From: Symbiodinium kawagutii
Lineage: Eukaryota; Sar; Dinophyceae; Suessiales; Symbiodiniaceae
Length of the DNA stretch: 64,000 nucleotides
Assembly (NCBI GenBank): GCA_009767595.1
Contig: VSDK01009724.1
Coordinates: 335,927 to 399,926 of the forward strand
Reading direction: 5' to 3'
Of the stretch, positions 20,948 to 30,506 are shown one piece after another; position 1 is the first letter of the stretch, and every line of letters starts with the position of its first letter. Both the position numbers and the translations under genes were made by a program. The notes below the pieces were generated by a model. It ran no database searches. It saw only the letters and a program-made list of their open reading frames with translations, and was not told where the DNA came from.

Positions 20948-21803
20948 TTAGATATTGAAACAATACGACAACGCAACAGGAATTCTGTACCTCTGGGAAA
21001 ACTTTCCTTGGCCCACCACTATGGGAAACAAAAGCGTTCACATGGGAATGTCTGAACATACGAACGGAGCTAGTGTTTCGTACTACCTCCGAGCAGCTAT
21101 TACTTGATGGCCCACCTGGCACATATTTGAGAATATTCAAACGTTGTCACCGCAGTGCAATATAATCCAATAAGTACCTGCAAAGGCACAAGAAAACAAG
21201 AGAAGGAAAGGTATCTGATATGATACAAGGTTTATCTATATCATGATAGCTGGTTCAAAGTCACTGAATGTAGATTGTTGGATGGACATGAAAACAGAAA
21301 CTGTTCTGGACAATTTGGAGAAAAAAACCAAATAACAAATGCCTTCAACCTACTTGGTGCAGTGTCACTGGCATAGCTCACAAGCTTCGTTCCACAAGTC
21401 CGGATGCACGAGTACCTTCATACATCGCGGGTAATGAGCCGATCAGATCACTGTGTCAGGTGACGATCTGTCCCTAAGCCTCCAATTGTCAACGCCATGT
21501 GTTTCCTCGAAATCTTTCATCTCCAATGATAAATTATCTATGGTGGATCTAACCATCTGAGAGATCACAACAGCTGGGTATGAAGCGCGGACATTTTCTC
21601 ACATTCTGATTGAATTGATTAATGGTGAGTCCAGAAATTATTTCAAGTGATGACCCTTTGCCGTTGGTATTGACACCCTTCAAAAATCTCTATCATGAAT
21701 AGTTCCCGAAAAGAAAATATCATAGAGGATTTCAGAGGGAGGGGGTTGATACAAGGGATTCGTCACAGTACTGACCAAGTGGTGGCATAGATGCAAGCAG
21801 CAT

Positions 21804-22190
21804 GTGCAATGGAAAAGTCTAGACCTAGGTGACAAACCATGGTGGTATAGTGCGGTTCTTGCTAAGAGAGGGATATTGGACTCAGACCAGATGGCCCAAA
21901 AAGTAAATACAGTACCGGTAAAGCCCCGGCATATCCAAGCCCCCTGGACAAATTTGATTACTTTTAATTGTATGTTTCAAGGTTACTCTTCTTTCACCCC
22001 TTACCCATGCACACTAAATACATTCACCAAATGCATTTTCAATAGCAATGTCTTCAAAAAAACATTCCATGGATCCATGGCAAATGTCAAATGTGAAATT
22101 TGTTTTCCAATGTCAACACAGATCTGTTTCCTTAAAATTACATTAAGAGAAGGTCCCTATTTCCTTTATTTCCAGTATTGCAAAAAAGGT
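21804..22190 (+). CDS. Weak candidate coding segment
   Basis: The first 60 codons look coding (DKPWWYSAVLAKRGILDSDQ, MAQKVNTVPVKPRHIQAPWT); the rest is AT-rich. The 5' codon is GTG. Possibly an exon ending near 21960. Confidence 0.3.
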
Positions 22191-22194
22191 AAAC

Positions 22195-22560
22195 CATGAG
22201 ATCGTCCCAATTTCCCCTATTTCCCCTGTCTTTTTGGCCTATGCTCAAGCAAGATCCTGTATAGGATAAAATCAAGAAATAAGGGAAATATGGGAAATTA
22301 GGATCCTTCCAGGGTTTTCTCCATTCTACAATAAGGGAAATGATGAAAATAGGAACCCTCTCATGGTCTTGTTGGCTTGTATCTTGCTAACATCTTGGCT
22401 GACCACAGCTCCCGAACATAAGGGCAACATGGGGAACAGGGACCTCTCATGCTTACTGCTCTTTTGCCGTAGGGGAAACCACGGAAATAGGAACTCTTTC
22501 ATGGTTTTCACCTTGTTGGGTCGTATCTTGCTAGCAGGTGGGCTAAACACGTTACCAAAA
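22195..22560 (-). repeat. Degenerate about 70-bp tandem repeat
   Basis: Three to four imperfect units such as GGAACCCTCTCATGGTCTTG...CTTGTATCTTGCTA and GGAACTCTTTCATGGTTTTC...CGTATCTTGCTA, with AGGGAAATATGGGAAAT spacers. The reverse strand encodes a matching peptide repeat (FLFPWFPL-type), a by-product of the array. Confidence 0.65.
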
Positions 22561-23038
22561 TAACTGGAAGCTCTTGTGTTTATCATCATGTGCTGCTGAT
22601 GCATCTCGTCATCATACACTTCTTCAATGCCTGAGTTTGTTGCTCAATTCTTCAGCCATTTCCCCTCGCTGAGTCTCCAGAATTTCTAATGGACGCGGGA
22701 GCAATAGCAAGAGAGGGCATGAGGGGCGTCAGCATGGCCGAGCTATGGCAGCATAGGTTACGGGGAAAATCTGCCTGGGGGCTTTGTGTCTAGCTACCCT
22801 AGTTGCGCCATAAATTGGCGACTCGGAGCCATGTATATAGGGGAGTGGTTTGGACCACTTGTCTAAAGAAAGGTTTTAAGATTCAAAGGCAGATTCTTGT
22901 GAGCAGCTGAAGGTGATATCTGGGATAGCAGTAGGAGCGATAATGGAGATGAGATGAGATGAGGCATCTAGCACTGGAAAGAGTGAGAGAGTTAGGGGCT
23001 TTTGGGCGGAGTGAATTTTGAAAAAGGCAGTATAATCA

Positions 23039-23260
23039 ATGGAAGCAAAAATTGGTGGAGCATCACTGGGAGAGTGTCAAATGAGGGAAGACATGGGAAG
23101 ACGCATGGAGACACAAGAGGTGCAATTTGGGATACGATGGATCTTGGCAGAAGGTGGTGGATTCTCTGTGTGCGTGCTTCTGCCTGAGCCCCGACGCGTG
23201 CGCCCTCATGCGTCCTCCTTCGAGAATGGGACCCCTCCTACAATGATGAGCTACGAGTGA
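23039..23260 (+). CDS. Small ORF, 73 aa, unknown
   Basis: Begins with ATG (context AATCAATGG) and ends TGA 13 bp before a family B element. Contains EVQFGIRWILAEGGGFSVCV, LLPEPRRVRPHASSFENGTP. The minus strand is open as well: from an acceptor at 23238, 81 codons run in phase to TAA at 22992, so the strand is undecided. Confidence 0.35.
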   Translation: MEAKIGGASLGECQMREDMGRRMETQEVQFGIRWILAEGGGFSVCVLLPEPRRVRPHASSFENGTPPTMMSYE

Positions 23261-23272
23261 GGAAGACAGAAT

Positions 23273-23376
23273 ATGGTGGTTTCTCAAGCCATAGGAGGAC
23301 CCTAAAAATGGTTGATTTATCACTGCAAATGACTATGACCGGGTGATTGGGGGGTCCTATTCTGAGAAACCACCAT
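23273..23376 (+). mobile_element. Family B element
   Basis: TIRs ATGGTGGTTTCTCAAGCC and ATTCTGAGAAACCACCAT. 104 bp, with GGACCC / GGGGGGTCC inner boxes. Confidence 0.92.
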
Positions 23377-23570
23377 GTAGAGGTAAGAATACTGAGTAGC
23401 TACGAGTAGCTACACTAGTTGACCCCAGTTGCGACAGATGGGTAGTCGGATGATCGGCTGGGTGAACCCAGTCATGACCCCTGGGCCAGCAATGGGATAC
23501 AGGGGATGACCGGGATCAAAGGATAGATGACAGGATAGGATACGATGGGATAGATTGATAGATATGGATA

Positions 23571-23636
23571 GATGCATAGGAAATGCATAGGAAATACATA
23601 GGAGATACAAAGGAAATGCATAGGAGATGCATAGGG
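23571..23636 (+). repeat. 12-bp tandem repeat (GATGCATAGGAA)
   Basis: Five to six units, such as AATGCATAGG, AAATACATAGGAG and GATGCATAGG. The preceding 50 bp is GGATAGGATA-rich. Confidence 0.9.
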
Positions 23637-24208
23637 GGAATGAAGTGGGGATACTTAGCCAGTACAGTACCCTCCAAGCCTCCAAGCAGCAAAATCTATG
23701 AGCGATCACAACTCATTGAGGAACAACAGATGAGCTATTGAAGCGATTGGGTTTTTGTTGGATTTCGTCTTCAGAACGGACCATTTTGGACCAAACATGA
23801 CCAAACCATACTGACAACCCATAGAATTATGCAAACAACCTAAGCATGTGTTCTGACTATCTCGAGAGGGTTCCCCTCTTGAAATCGCACTCATGCTTTT
23901 ATATCTTTTATATTTGGGATACACCTTACATCACCAGCAAGGTCAACTGGTGCAACAAATCTACAACCAATGCTGTTGATTCATCGGTGACTTGATCGGC
24001 CTCTTTAGAAACGTGGCGTGAAACGGCGAGACTTAAATGCGTGGCGTGGCGTAAGCCCGTAGGGTTCATATTCGCACCATGCGCTGTTTTCGGCCATGTT
24101 TTCGATTCATGGGGTCCATGAATGGAAAAATCATGAAAAACTGGCAGCACATACCAATTGGACGGCTGTACGGTTCATGTCCATGTTCCCCCAACGATCA
24201 TCGTACAG

Positions 24209-24652
24209 GGAAACCAAACGAAAAATGGCGAAGTTCTGAACCCCGCTTTCATGGTGCGCGCCCTCGCGGCGATCCCAGGCGAAGTCGGCGGTTTCCGGGC
24301 CAAGGCTGCTGGGAGATCCGTGGCTGACTCTTGGCGTCTCGATGCGCTGGCGCGATCGAGCGCTGGTGGTGTCTCAAGCCATGGGGGTACCCCCAGTTAC
24401 CAGCCTTTCATGGGCAACTTTCAGTCATAAACCAACCATGTTTGGGGTTCCCATGTCTAAGAAACCCCCACATGCTGCCATCAGTATCCAGGGATTGTCC
24501 ACAAGTGGTACTTCTTCACAAGCATGATCATTATTAATGGGGACACTGCCAATTTTGAGGGTACATCATTTACGAACAAATCCATATTTTGTTGGATTTT
24601 ACTGCTCATGTGGGTCCCCCGAGGCAATTGCAGGCAATATTTTGCTTGCTGA
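24209..24652 (+). CDS. Two-exon candidate spanning a family B intron
   Basis: Exon 1 (24209-24365) follows the acceptor CATCGTACAG and reads GNQTKNGEVLNPAFMVRALA, AIPGEVGGFRAKAAGRSVAD, SWRLDALARSSA with strong GC3. It stops at the family B left TIR; the TIR's G|GTGGTGTC would serve as donor. Exon 2 (24492-24652) follows GTATCCAG and joins in phase: IVHKWYFFTSMIIINGDTAN, then a hydrophobic FCWILLLMWV and TGA. The intron is 126 nt and mostly element. Product unknown; possible C-terminal membrane anchor. Confidence 0.5.
24364..24472 (+). mobile_element. Family B element inside a candidate intron
   Basis: Left TGGTGGTGTCTCAAGCCATG, right CCCATGTCTAAGAAACCCCC. GGGGGTACCCCC box present. See the coding entry at 24209-24652. 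Confidence 0.87.
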
Positions 24653-25230
24653 TAGACAGTGTTAACGTGATACCTTGCGTGACGTGCAGCATGTGACCTG
24701 CCACAAACAATACTGGCAATCAGGGTTTTTGGACTGCAAATGTATAGCGGCGCATCGGTCACATTGAAACATTATCGACACATATTTACACCATATCATG
24801 GCATGGTGAACCGATCTATTGGACTAATTCTATTGGACTAATTATATACATATTGGATGTGAATGGCATGGGCATTGGCAGATCCAAATCATGGTACCAT
24901 GTTGGACGCAAACGCCTGCGAATGCCTTAGCATCATGGCATCCGCAAGTCCGAACCGAACCTTCCCCATACCCGCAGTCACATGTTAATGGTTCCAAATT
25001 GACATGAACCGAAAGCTAGGGAGTAAAGCTCTGTTCAAATGTTGAGCATTTCAACATATTCGAATTGAATTCGATTACGGCATCACTCATTGCTGGATCC
25101 ACTGGACCTCCCGTTACGACAACCGGTATGACGTAGCACACTACAAGTGCTGACCCGTTTCGGCACGCCGTTTCTGCTTGACCTGGGTCCCACCGCGAGG
25201 GATAGTCACTTGGACTCTGCTTCCTGCAGG
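24653..25230. other. Noncoding stretch
   Basis: No supported gene. ATTCTATTGGACTAATT is loosely duplicated near 24815-24845. Confidence 0.4.
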
Positions 25231-25300
25231 TGGATGGGCTGGTTGGTTGGTGGTTGATTGGTGGTTGGTTGGTGGTTGGTTGGCTGGTTGGTTGGTTGGA
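25231..25300 (+). repeat. GGTTGGTGGTT low-complexity tract
   Basis: About 70 bp of GGTTGGTT and GGTGGTTG units, strongly strand-asymmetric. Similar GT-rich tracts lie at 31.62 and 63.42 kb. Confidence 0.9.
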
Positions 25301-25509
25301 AAAGTAGTGAATACAAGACTTCTGTACTAGAATGATCTCAATTATCTCCTGAGATAATTCTCTTTGATTGGGTACCAATCAACAGGTGGCCAAAAACAAG
25401 GAACTCTCAACTTAACCATTTTCATTGCTGCGGTAGTGCTGGTGGTTCGGCAATTCATGCAACATTCGGAGCCCAGGGCCTGCGGTGCATCCAATCTCCG
25501 TCTTCTTAC

Positions 25510-25593
25510 CTGGACCAGCTGCTTTCCCAGCAAGGAATGTTCACCTTCCATGGAAGAACCAAAAGATCATCCTTTGCTGGTTTTTTCTCAACC
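25510..25593 (-). CDS. Candidate internal exon with both splice sites
   Basis: Minus strand. Acceptor TGATCCTACCAG|G at the 5' edge and donor CCAG|GTAAGA at the 3' edge frame an 84-nt block reading VEKKPAKDDLLVLPWKVNIP then CWESSWS. The codon pattern fits coding. One of the few blocks with consensus-like signals on both sides. Product unknown. Confidence 0.42.
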
Positions 25594-25743
25594 CTGGTAG
25601 GATCATAGTGGTTAGTAGTGGGTATAGGTTCATAGTGGTTAGTTATCATCATTAACCAACGCCCCAAACCCAACCTCGGTTTGGTAGAGAATGAGTCGAA
25701 ACCTTGGTCGCCACTAGAGGAGGTATCTTTTTGTTGGTAGATT

Positions 25744-25780
25744 GAGTGGTTTCTCAAGCCATGTTGGGCACCTAATAATA
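25744..25780 (+). mobile_element. Family B left arm only
   Basis: GAGTGGTTTCTCAAGCCATG is present without a matching right arm; the family G hairpin follows. Confidence 0.5.
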
Positions 25781-25824
25781 GTTTTAATGAGCAGAACAAG
25801 GTTTATTAGGCACCTATCACAATA

Positions 25825-25909
25825 GTTGGTCACTATCCCTATCTAATAATAGTTTTATAATAGGAGATATAATCATCAGAATCATGTTTAATGTGGGATA
25901 GTGACCAAC
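25825..25909. mobile_element. Family G perfect inverted-repeat element
   Basis: GTTGGTCACTATCCC (25825-25839) and GGGATAGTGACCAAC (25895-25909) are exact 15-bp inverted repeats around an AT-rich 55-bp interior. Single copy in this window. Confidence 0.8.
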
Positions 25910-25927
25910 AACAATGGTCTAAACCAA

Positions 25928-26035
25928 TCAGTGTTTCTTAAGCCAGAGGGAACTCCAAAGTTGTGAATGGTTCATTGCCATAAATGGGCGTTAATGGATG
26001 ATTTGGGGTACCCCTAGGAGTTGAGAAACCACCAT
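25928..26035 (+). mobile_element. Family B element
   Basis: Left CAGTGTTTCTTAAGCCAGAG, right GGTACCCCTAGGAGTTGAGA then AACCACCAT. Interior AATGGTTCATTGCCATAAAT matches the 16.1-kb copy. Confidence 0.8.
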
Positions 26036-26640
26036 TCGTTGTATGAATTATGACTCATGTTGGCACAGGATTTCTTCTGATTGACCATCCAGCAAATCCA
26101 TCTGAACCTCTTGCAACTTGGACTTAGATTGTTTTCACATTCGATCAATTGAGCCAATGGCTCTCCACAGAGCCTTGGAAAGCATCTGCCAGGAAATGTT
26201 TGAGGACACCATTCAACAAATGTTCCGATGTGCCACTCAAGTACCAGTTCTTTAGAAAAGGCAAGTGGTTGATGCTAACCTGCCCACCATTGAGCGAACG
26301 AACAAGTTGTTGATGCTACCCCTGTCATGCGAAATGACAGGCCAACTCCAAAAGTTCGCGCTGTAGACACTCTCGTTACGAGTTGCCGGGCTTGGTTCAT
26401 GATGCGAATCATGTCCTACAAGCGATGAGTAACTAGTGACTATGAACTGGTGCTAGTCTTGCTTCATTACTCACTATCTTACCGATGAATTTCTGGTATT
26501 TCTGCGATCCTACAAGCGAGCCCGCTTGTTCTTTACTGTTGGTCACGCTTTGGTTTCCTTTTTAGATATCGAATTATAATAATGATCAGATATCAACCAA
26601 CCAGTCGACAGTTGGAATTGTTTTTTATAATCATGATCAA
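26036..26640. other. Noncoding stretch
   Basis: No supported gene or repeat. Confidence 0.4.
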
Positions 26641-26961
26641 CGACACATGAGAATCATGAACTTTGTCGCAAATTTGCCGTTGACCTCACCGCCACCCGCC
26701 ATGGCACCTCAAGTCGTGTGTGGGGAAGATGACAGAAAGCACACCGCCTCAGGTATGTCAAAATGGGAGGAGCCAGTAGCAAGCAACAAGAAACAACTGC
26801 CCTGTGCAACGCAAATACGAGTACTAGCACAGATTGCTAAACAGATTGCTACTAGCTGTATGACCGGCCTTATAATCTGGTTACAAACGGTTATAATCGG
26901 TTTCTGTTAACATATAATATAGCCAAACAAAAATCACACAGTCGCAGATATGCAAAAAGCT

Positions 26962-27540
26962 CTATTCTCCTAGTGGTGCTTCGCCAATGGGTGCCACTTT
27001 TTGTTGGTGCAGAGGAGGGTTCAGCCGCACCATGGCCACCTGAGGGACACCTAAGAGGTGAACCTCTGAAGCTTGGCAGATCTGCTTCGAAGAAACGAAT
27101 CGTTCATGCTGGCTGATCATGGCTAGCAATAACGGATACGAACAATAGCCAGTGGTAGACATTGCTAGCAAAAAATTGGATCATTACGAACAATCACCAG
27201 TAGTAGACTGCGTCGCAGGGGTATTGGATGGTTGGTTGTGAATGGTTATGACCTACAGCCCTATAGATGATGGTCGGTGCAAGTAGCTTGTCGAGCTCCT
27301 GCCTCTCTTGTTCTACCGTGATACCCGGCCAAATCTCAGGCTGCAAATGATCTGCCCCGAAATTCTTCTGCTTGTTGGATGGTCTTGCGTAGCTGCAACT
27401 TTTGCATGAGCTGCACCCATCAACACCCCCATTGCCAGCTTGGGAACGCCACCCGTCGCTGACCCCGGCTGCAGGATTCCTATCCAAGTGTCTGCCCAGC
27501 GTTGCACCGCGAACGCGTAGCAAAGAAAACCTGCAGCCAT
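26962..27540 (-). CDS. Two-exon candidate, unknown membrane-associated protein
   Basis: Minus strand. ATG at 27540 (context CTCACCATGG) opens MAAGFLCYAFAVQRWADTWI, GILQPGSATGGVPKLAMGVL, MGAAHAKVAATQDHPTSRRI up to a possible donor CGG|GTATCA (exon end 27325). A downstream exon, HERFVSSKQICQASEVHLLG then VPQVAMVRLNPPLHQQKVAP, ends TAG at 26962 and joins in phase. A shifted frame (KNFGADHLQPEIWPGITVEQ, ending 27194) also looks coding, so a frameshift or alternative splicing is possible. The N-terminus is mildly hydrophobic. Confidence 0.48.
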
Positions 27541-27633
27541 GGTGAGCTGATCACTCAGCTAGTCTCATCATGTCTCATCTATGTCGGACTCCCTCAGGAG
27601 GTTGAGAACTGGTCACAGCTATGACCCATTGCA

Positions 27634-28362
27634 TTATCCAACCGTATGCTTCTGACTAGGAATTGGAAGGAGATATACGGGTTCCCAATAAGAAGGTCGG
27701 CGCATCATGCTTTCTGACGTCCGCTTGTCACTGACAATAAAGGGCCCCCGACATAATTGCAGAAACAAATCTATGCACAAATTGATTGATCTTCTTGGCT
27801 TTGGGGAGAAGATGAATCCAAGCATGACAAATTGACACAACAAGGACAAGTGCAACAAGACGAGAAGACTCACAAAAACGACAATAGACACAATATCAAC
27901 AAAGATGGAGAACATCGGCAACGAGAGGAGTACTACAAGTATTACCAACAGCCCCTGCAGCAACAGCAAATTAGCATCAGCAATGATGGCAGCAGCAACA
28001 ACAGCATCAAATAGGACGGCAACAGCAACAACAGCAGCAGCAGAAACAACAGCAACAACACTAAAGACAGTAGCAGCAACGACATCAGCAATAGCAACAT
28101 CAACAACTGCAGCAGCAATGACGGCAAGAACGGCAGCAACTGCTACATTTTTCATTGGCAATAACGACACGTAAAGCCATGATAGCAACAGCAACAACAG
28201 CAGCAGCAGCAAAAACCAAAAGAAACGGACAAATCGCGCCCATTGCTGGTCCTTCCTGAGGCCCATGGGCGAACGGAGCAGCCTACTTTCGAACTGAGCA
28301 TTCCATGAGCAGTTGAACTCATGAAGAGTTCGAAGCCGGGAAGTCATTTGCTCAGGGATCAA
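27634..28362 (-). CDS. Longest ORF, low-complexity hydrophobic, doubtful
   Basis: 242 codons from ATG to stop, the longest frame in the window. The first 45 residues look normal (MIPEQMTSRLRTLHEFNCSW), then Leu, Val and Ala runs arise from the CAA/CAG tract on the plus strand. Hydrophobicity is therefore a by-product of base composition. A real multi-pass protein cannot be excluded. Confidence 0.22.
   Translation of the reverse strand: MIPEQMTSRLRTLHEFNCSWNAQFESRLLRSPMGLRKDQQWARFVRFFWFLLLLLLLLLLSWLYVSLLPMKNVAVAAVLAVIAAAVVDVAIADVVAATVFSVVAVVSAAAVVAVAVLFDAVVAAAIIADANLLLLQGLLVILVVLLSLPMFSIFVDIVSIVVFVSLLVLLHLSLLCQFVMLGFIFSPKPRRSINLCIDLFLQLCRGPFIVSDKRTSESMMRRPSYWEPVYLLPIPSQKHTVG
27830..28216 (+). 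repeat. CAA/CAG-rich trinucleotide tract
   Basis: AACAGCAACAACAGCAGCAG-type repeats, T-poor on the plus strand. Confidence 0.85.
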
Positions 28363-28418
28363 CAGAATTAATTAATCATATAAGTGATCATTAACCCCAA
28401 TCATTTCCGTAGCCATGG

Positions 28419-28820
28419 TTGATTGAACAATCGCATCATCAACCATTCCGAAGCGCATTGTTTTTAGCGAGCCGCCCTTCTACGCCGGTCCTACCAGGCG
28501 CTGCAGCCGGGTCACGCAAGGTGAACACTGCTCCGGGTGACCCCAAGAGCCTGCAGGGAAATCCTGGCAGTTCGAAGGGCCGTTCCGGTCTGGTTCTTTG
28601 CTCAGAAATGGCTATGGGTCAAGCAGTTGACCAACCAATAATGAAGGAGAATAGCCAACCAATAGTAGGGAAAACAATGGTTAATGATAGGGGAAAAAAC
28701 CATGCAGAAACTGCTGCCAGAAAAACTCAGAAAAAATCCATGATCGACTGGCGAGAACCGGTTTACTGGAATAATTTTGGCAGGGATTTCACTCCACCAC
28801 AATGGATAGTTAAATGCTGA
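28419..28820 (+). CDS. Candidate gene containing a family A element
   Basis: A frame of 133 codons stays open to TGA at 28820. The GC-rich part reads LFLASRPSTPVLPGAAAGSR, KVNTAPGDPKSLQGNPGSSK and reaches the element's TIR at ATG GCT ATG G. Splicing GT (28618) to AG (28707) removes 90 nt in phase and joins ETAARKTQKKSMIDWREPVY, WNNFGRDFTPPQWIVKC. Because 90 is divisible by three, retention would also be translatable. The region upstream of 28460 is less convincing and the start is uncertain. Confidence 0.45.
   Translation: MIEQSHHQPFRSALFLASRPSTPVLPGAAAGSRKVNTAPGDPKSLQGNPGSSKGRSGLVLCSEMAMGQAVDQPIMKENSQPIVGKTMVNDRGKNHAETAARKTQKKSMIDWREPVYWNNFGRDFTPPQWIVKC
28608..28697 (+). mobile_element. Family A element, right end missing
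   Basis: Left TIR ATGGCTATGGGTCAA and interior GGGAAAACAATGGTTAATGA are intact; the GGTACAGGGTTTTGACCC end is absent. Confidence 0.75.
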
Positions 28821-29039
28821 TCAATCAGCTTTCCAATGTAAGAAACGATGACATATCCAGGAACCATAACTATCATAACAAAGACATACTAGGTGCACAT
28901 GCTTGCATTTGCCTAGCTATCTGTGTCTATGTTTGCAAATACGCAGGTAATTATACTTCGTGTCGATTCTGCATATTGGATCCATGGAATTGTCAGTGGC
29001 AGTTTGAAAAGCTATAGAAGCTACGAATTACCGGTGTAT

Positions 29040-29236
29040 AAATGTATATGTATATATAATACTATATATATATGTATAAAAATAAAAATATATTTATATA
29101 TATTATATTTAAAAAAAGATATATATAATATATAAAAAAAATAAAGAAATAAATAAATAAATAAATAAATAAATAAATATATAAATATATAAATATAAAT
29201 ATATATAGATAAAAATAAATAAATATATATATATAA
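29040..29236. repeat. TA and AAAT microsatellite cluster
   Basis: Nearly pure A/T: TATA runs, then (AAAT)n of about eight units at 29145-29175, then TATAAATA mixtures. Confidence 0.95.
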
Positions 29237-29639
29237 GTTCTGGATGATTCGCGAGCGCAAAGAGTCGATGATCCGCAACGCAGGATCTTTGAGTTCCAGT
29301 GCGAAGGGGATGAAAAAAACCAGGCCCCAAGCGTTGGATCTTCACCTGGAACCTCTGAGATTTTGGAGCTGCAGATTTCCGTAAGCTGCTCAATGTTACA
29401 CCACCCAAGTGGGGGGAACCTTACCCCATTCTGGATCTTAACATCTGTTGACACATGTGAACAGAATGTGTTTCAATTACACCAGCATAGACCCCAGATA
29501 GCGGCGCTTTGCGCACAAAGATTTGCAGGGTGTGTACCATAAACCTGTGTTTTGAGTTGCATGGTTTGTCCACAATAATGTTTTCATAGATCTTAGGCTG
29601 TGTATTCTTATCCACAGCCACAAGGGAGACAAAAGGACA

Positions 29640-30045
29640 CAAAGGGGAGACAAAGGGGAGACAAAGGGAGACAAGCATGAGCAGCGGCAGAGCAGCGGCA
29701 AACAAAGCGCCGATCCAGAGCAACAAAGAACAGAAAGGAAAGACAAAGGGGAGACAAAGGCGAAACAAAGGGGAGACAAGCATGAGCAGCTGCAGAGCAG
29801 CGGCAAACAAAGCGCCGATCCAGAGCCACAAAGGTGACAAAGGGAAAACAAAGGGGAGACAAAGGGGAGACGAAGGGACGACAAAGGGAAAACAAAGGGG
29901 AGACAAAGAGAGGCAAGCATGAGCAACGGCAGAGCAGCGGCAAACAAAGCGCTGATCCAGAGCCACAAGGGAAACAAAGGGGAGACAAAGGGAGACAAGC
30001 ACGAGCAGCGGCAGAGCAGCGGCAAAAAAAGCGCCGATTCGAGGC
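29640..30045 (+). repeat. Nested minisatellite
   Basis: A 47-bp core (GCATGAGCAGCGGCAGAGCA...) occurs at 29675, 29780, 29917 and 29999. Spacers are variable arrays of the 10-mer GGGAGACAAA (starts 105, 137 and 82 bp apart). Both strands are open: minus for 210 codons (Leu/Cys/Pro-rich), plus for KGRQRGDKG-type repeats. These frames are probably by-products. Confidence 0.92.
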
Positions 30046-30283
30046 CCTACCATAGAGAAGTAAGAACCCCTTATAGCTTGTCAGCTATCTGGGGAAAAAC
30101 ATGGTACGATGAATGACCTTTTTCGAAGTAAGAGTTCGCCTGTGTTTTAGGGTCGAGGCATGACTTTGACGTCCACCCTTTATCAAGCTAATTCGGGTGA
30201 TCTACCACAACTTTGTCAGTTGTAGCAATGACCACAAATTGATCATGCTCGCTTACCATGCTTATTCCTAATTACTGGTCCAT

Positions 30284-30399
30284 ATGGGTGTTTCTCAAAA
30301 TCGGGGACCCCCCAAATCATCCATTAATAAGTCTTCTTTAAAAATAAACCAACACAAACCAACCATTTTTGCTTACGCCTAGTTTTGAGAAACTAGGCA
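30284..30399 (+). mobile_element. Family B element
   Basis: Left ATGGGTGTTTCTCAAAATCG with GGGGACCCCCC; right CCTAGTTTTGAGAAACTAGG. 116 bp. Confidence 0.8.
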
Positions 30400-30475
30400 A
30401 ATGTTATAGCTTATATATATACTATATATACTATATATACTATATATATATTATAATCAATGTAAACCTCCTATT
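30400..30475. repeat. TATATACTA repeat
   Basis: Four units of TATATACTATATA-type sequence. Confidence 0.85.
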
Positions 30476-30506
30476 TATAAGTTATAACCATCTTCCATGA
30501 TGGCAG

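Noticed and set aside
28407..28426. TCCGTAGCCAT resembles the start of the dinoflagellate spliced leader.
   Set aside because: Only the first 11 bases match; the following TTTTGGCTCAAG is absent, and no Sm-type site or donor follows.
29109..29454. Minus-strand frames of 85-130 codons rich in Ile, Tyr, Phe and Leu.
   Set aside because: They are translations of TA/AAAT microsatellite sequence.
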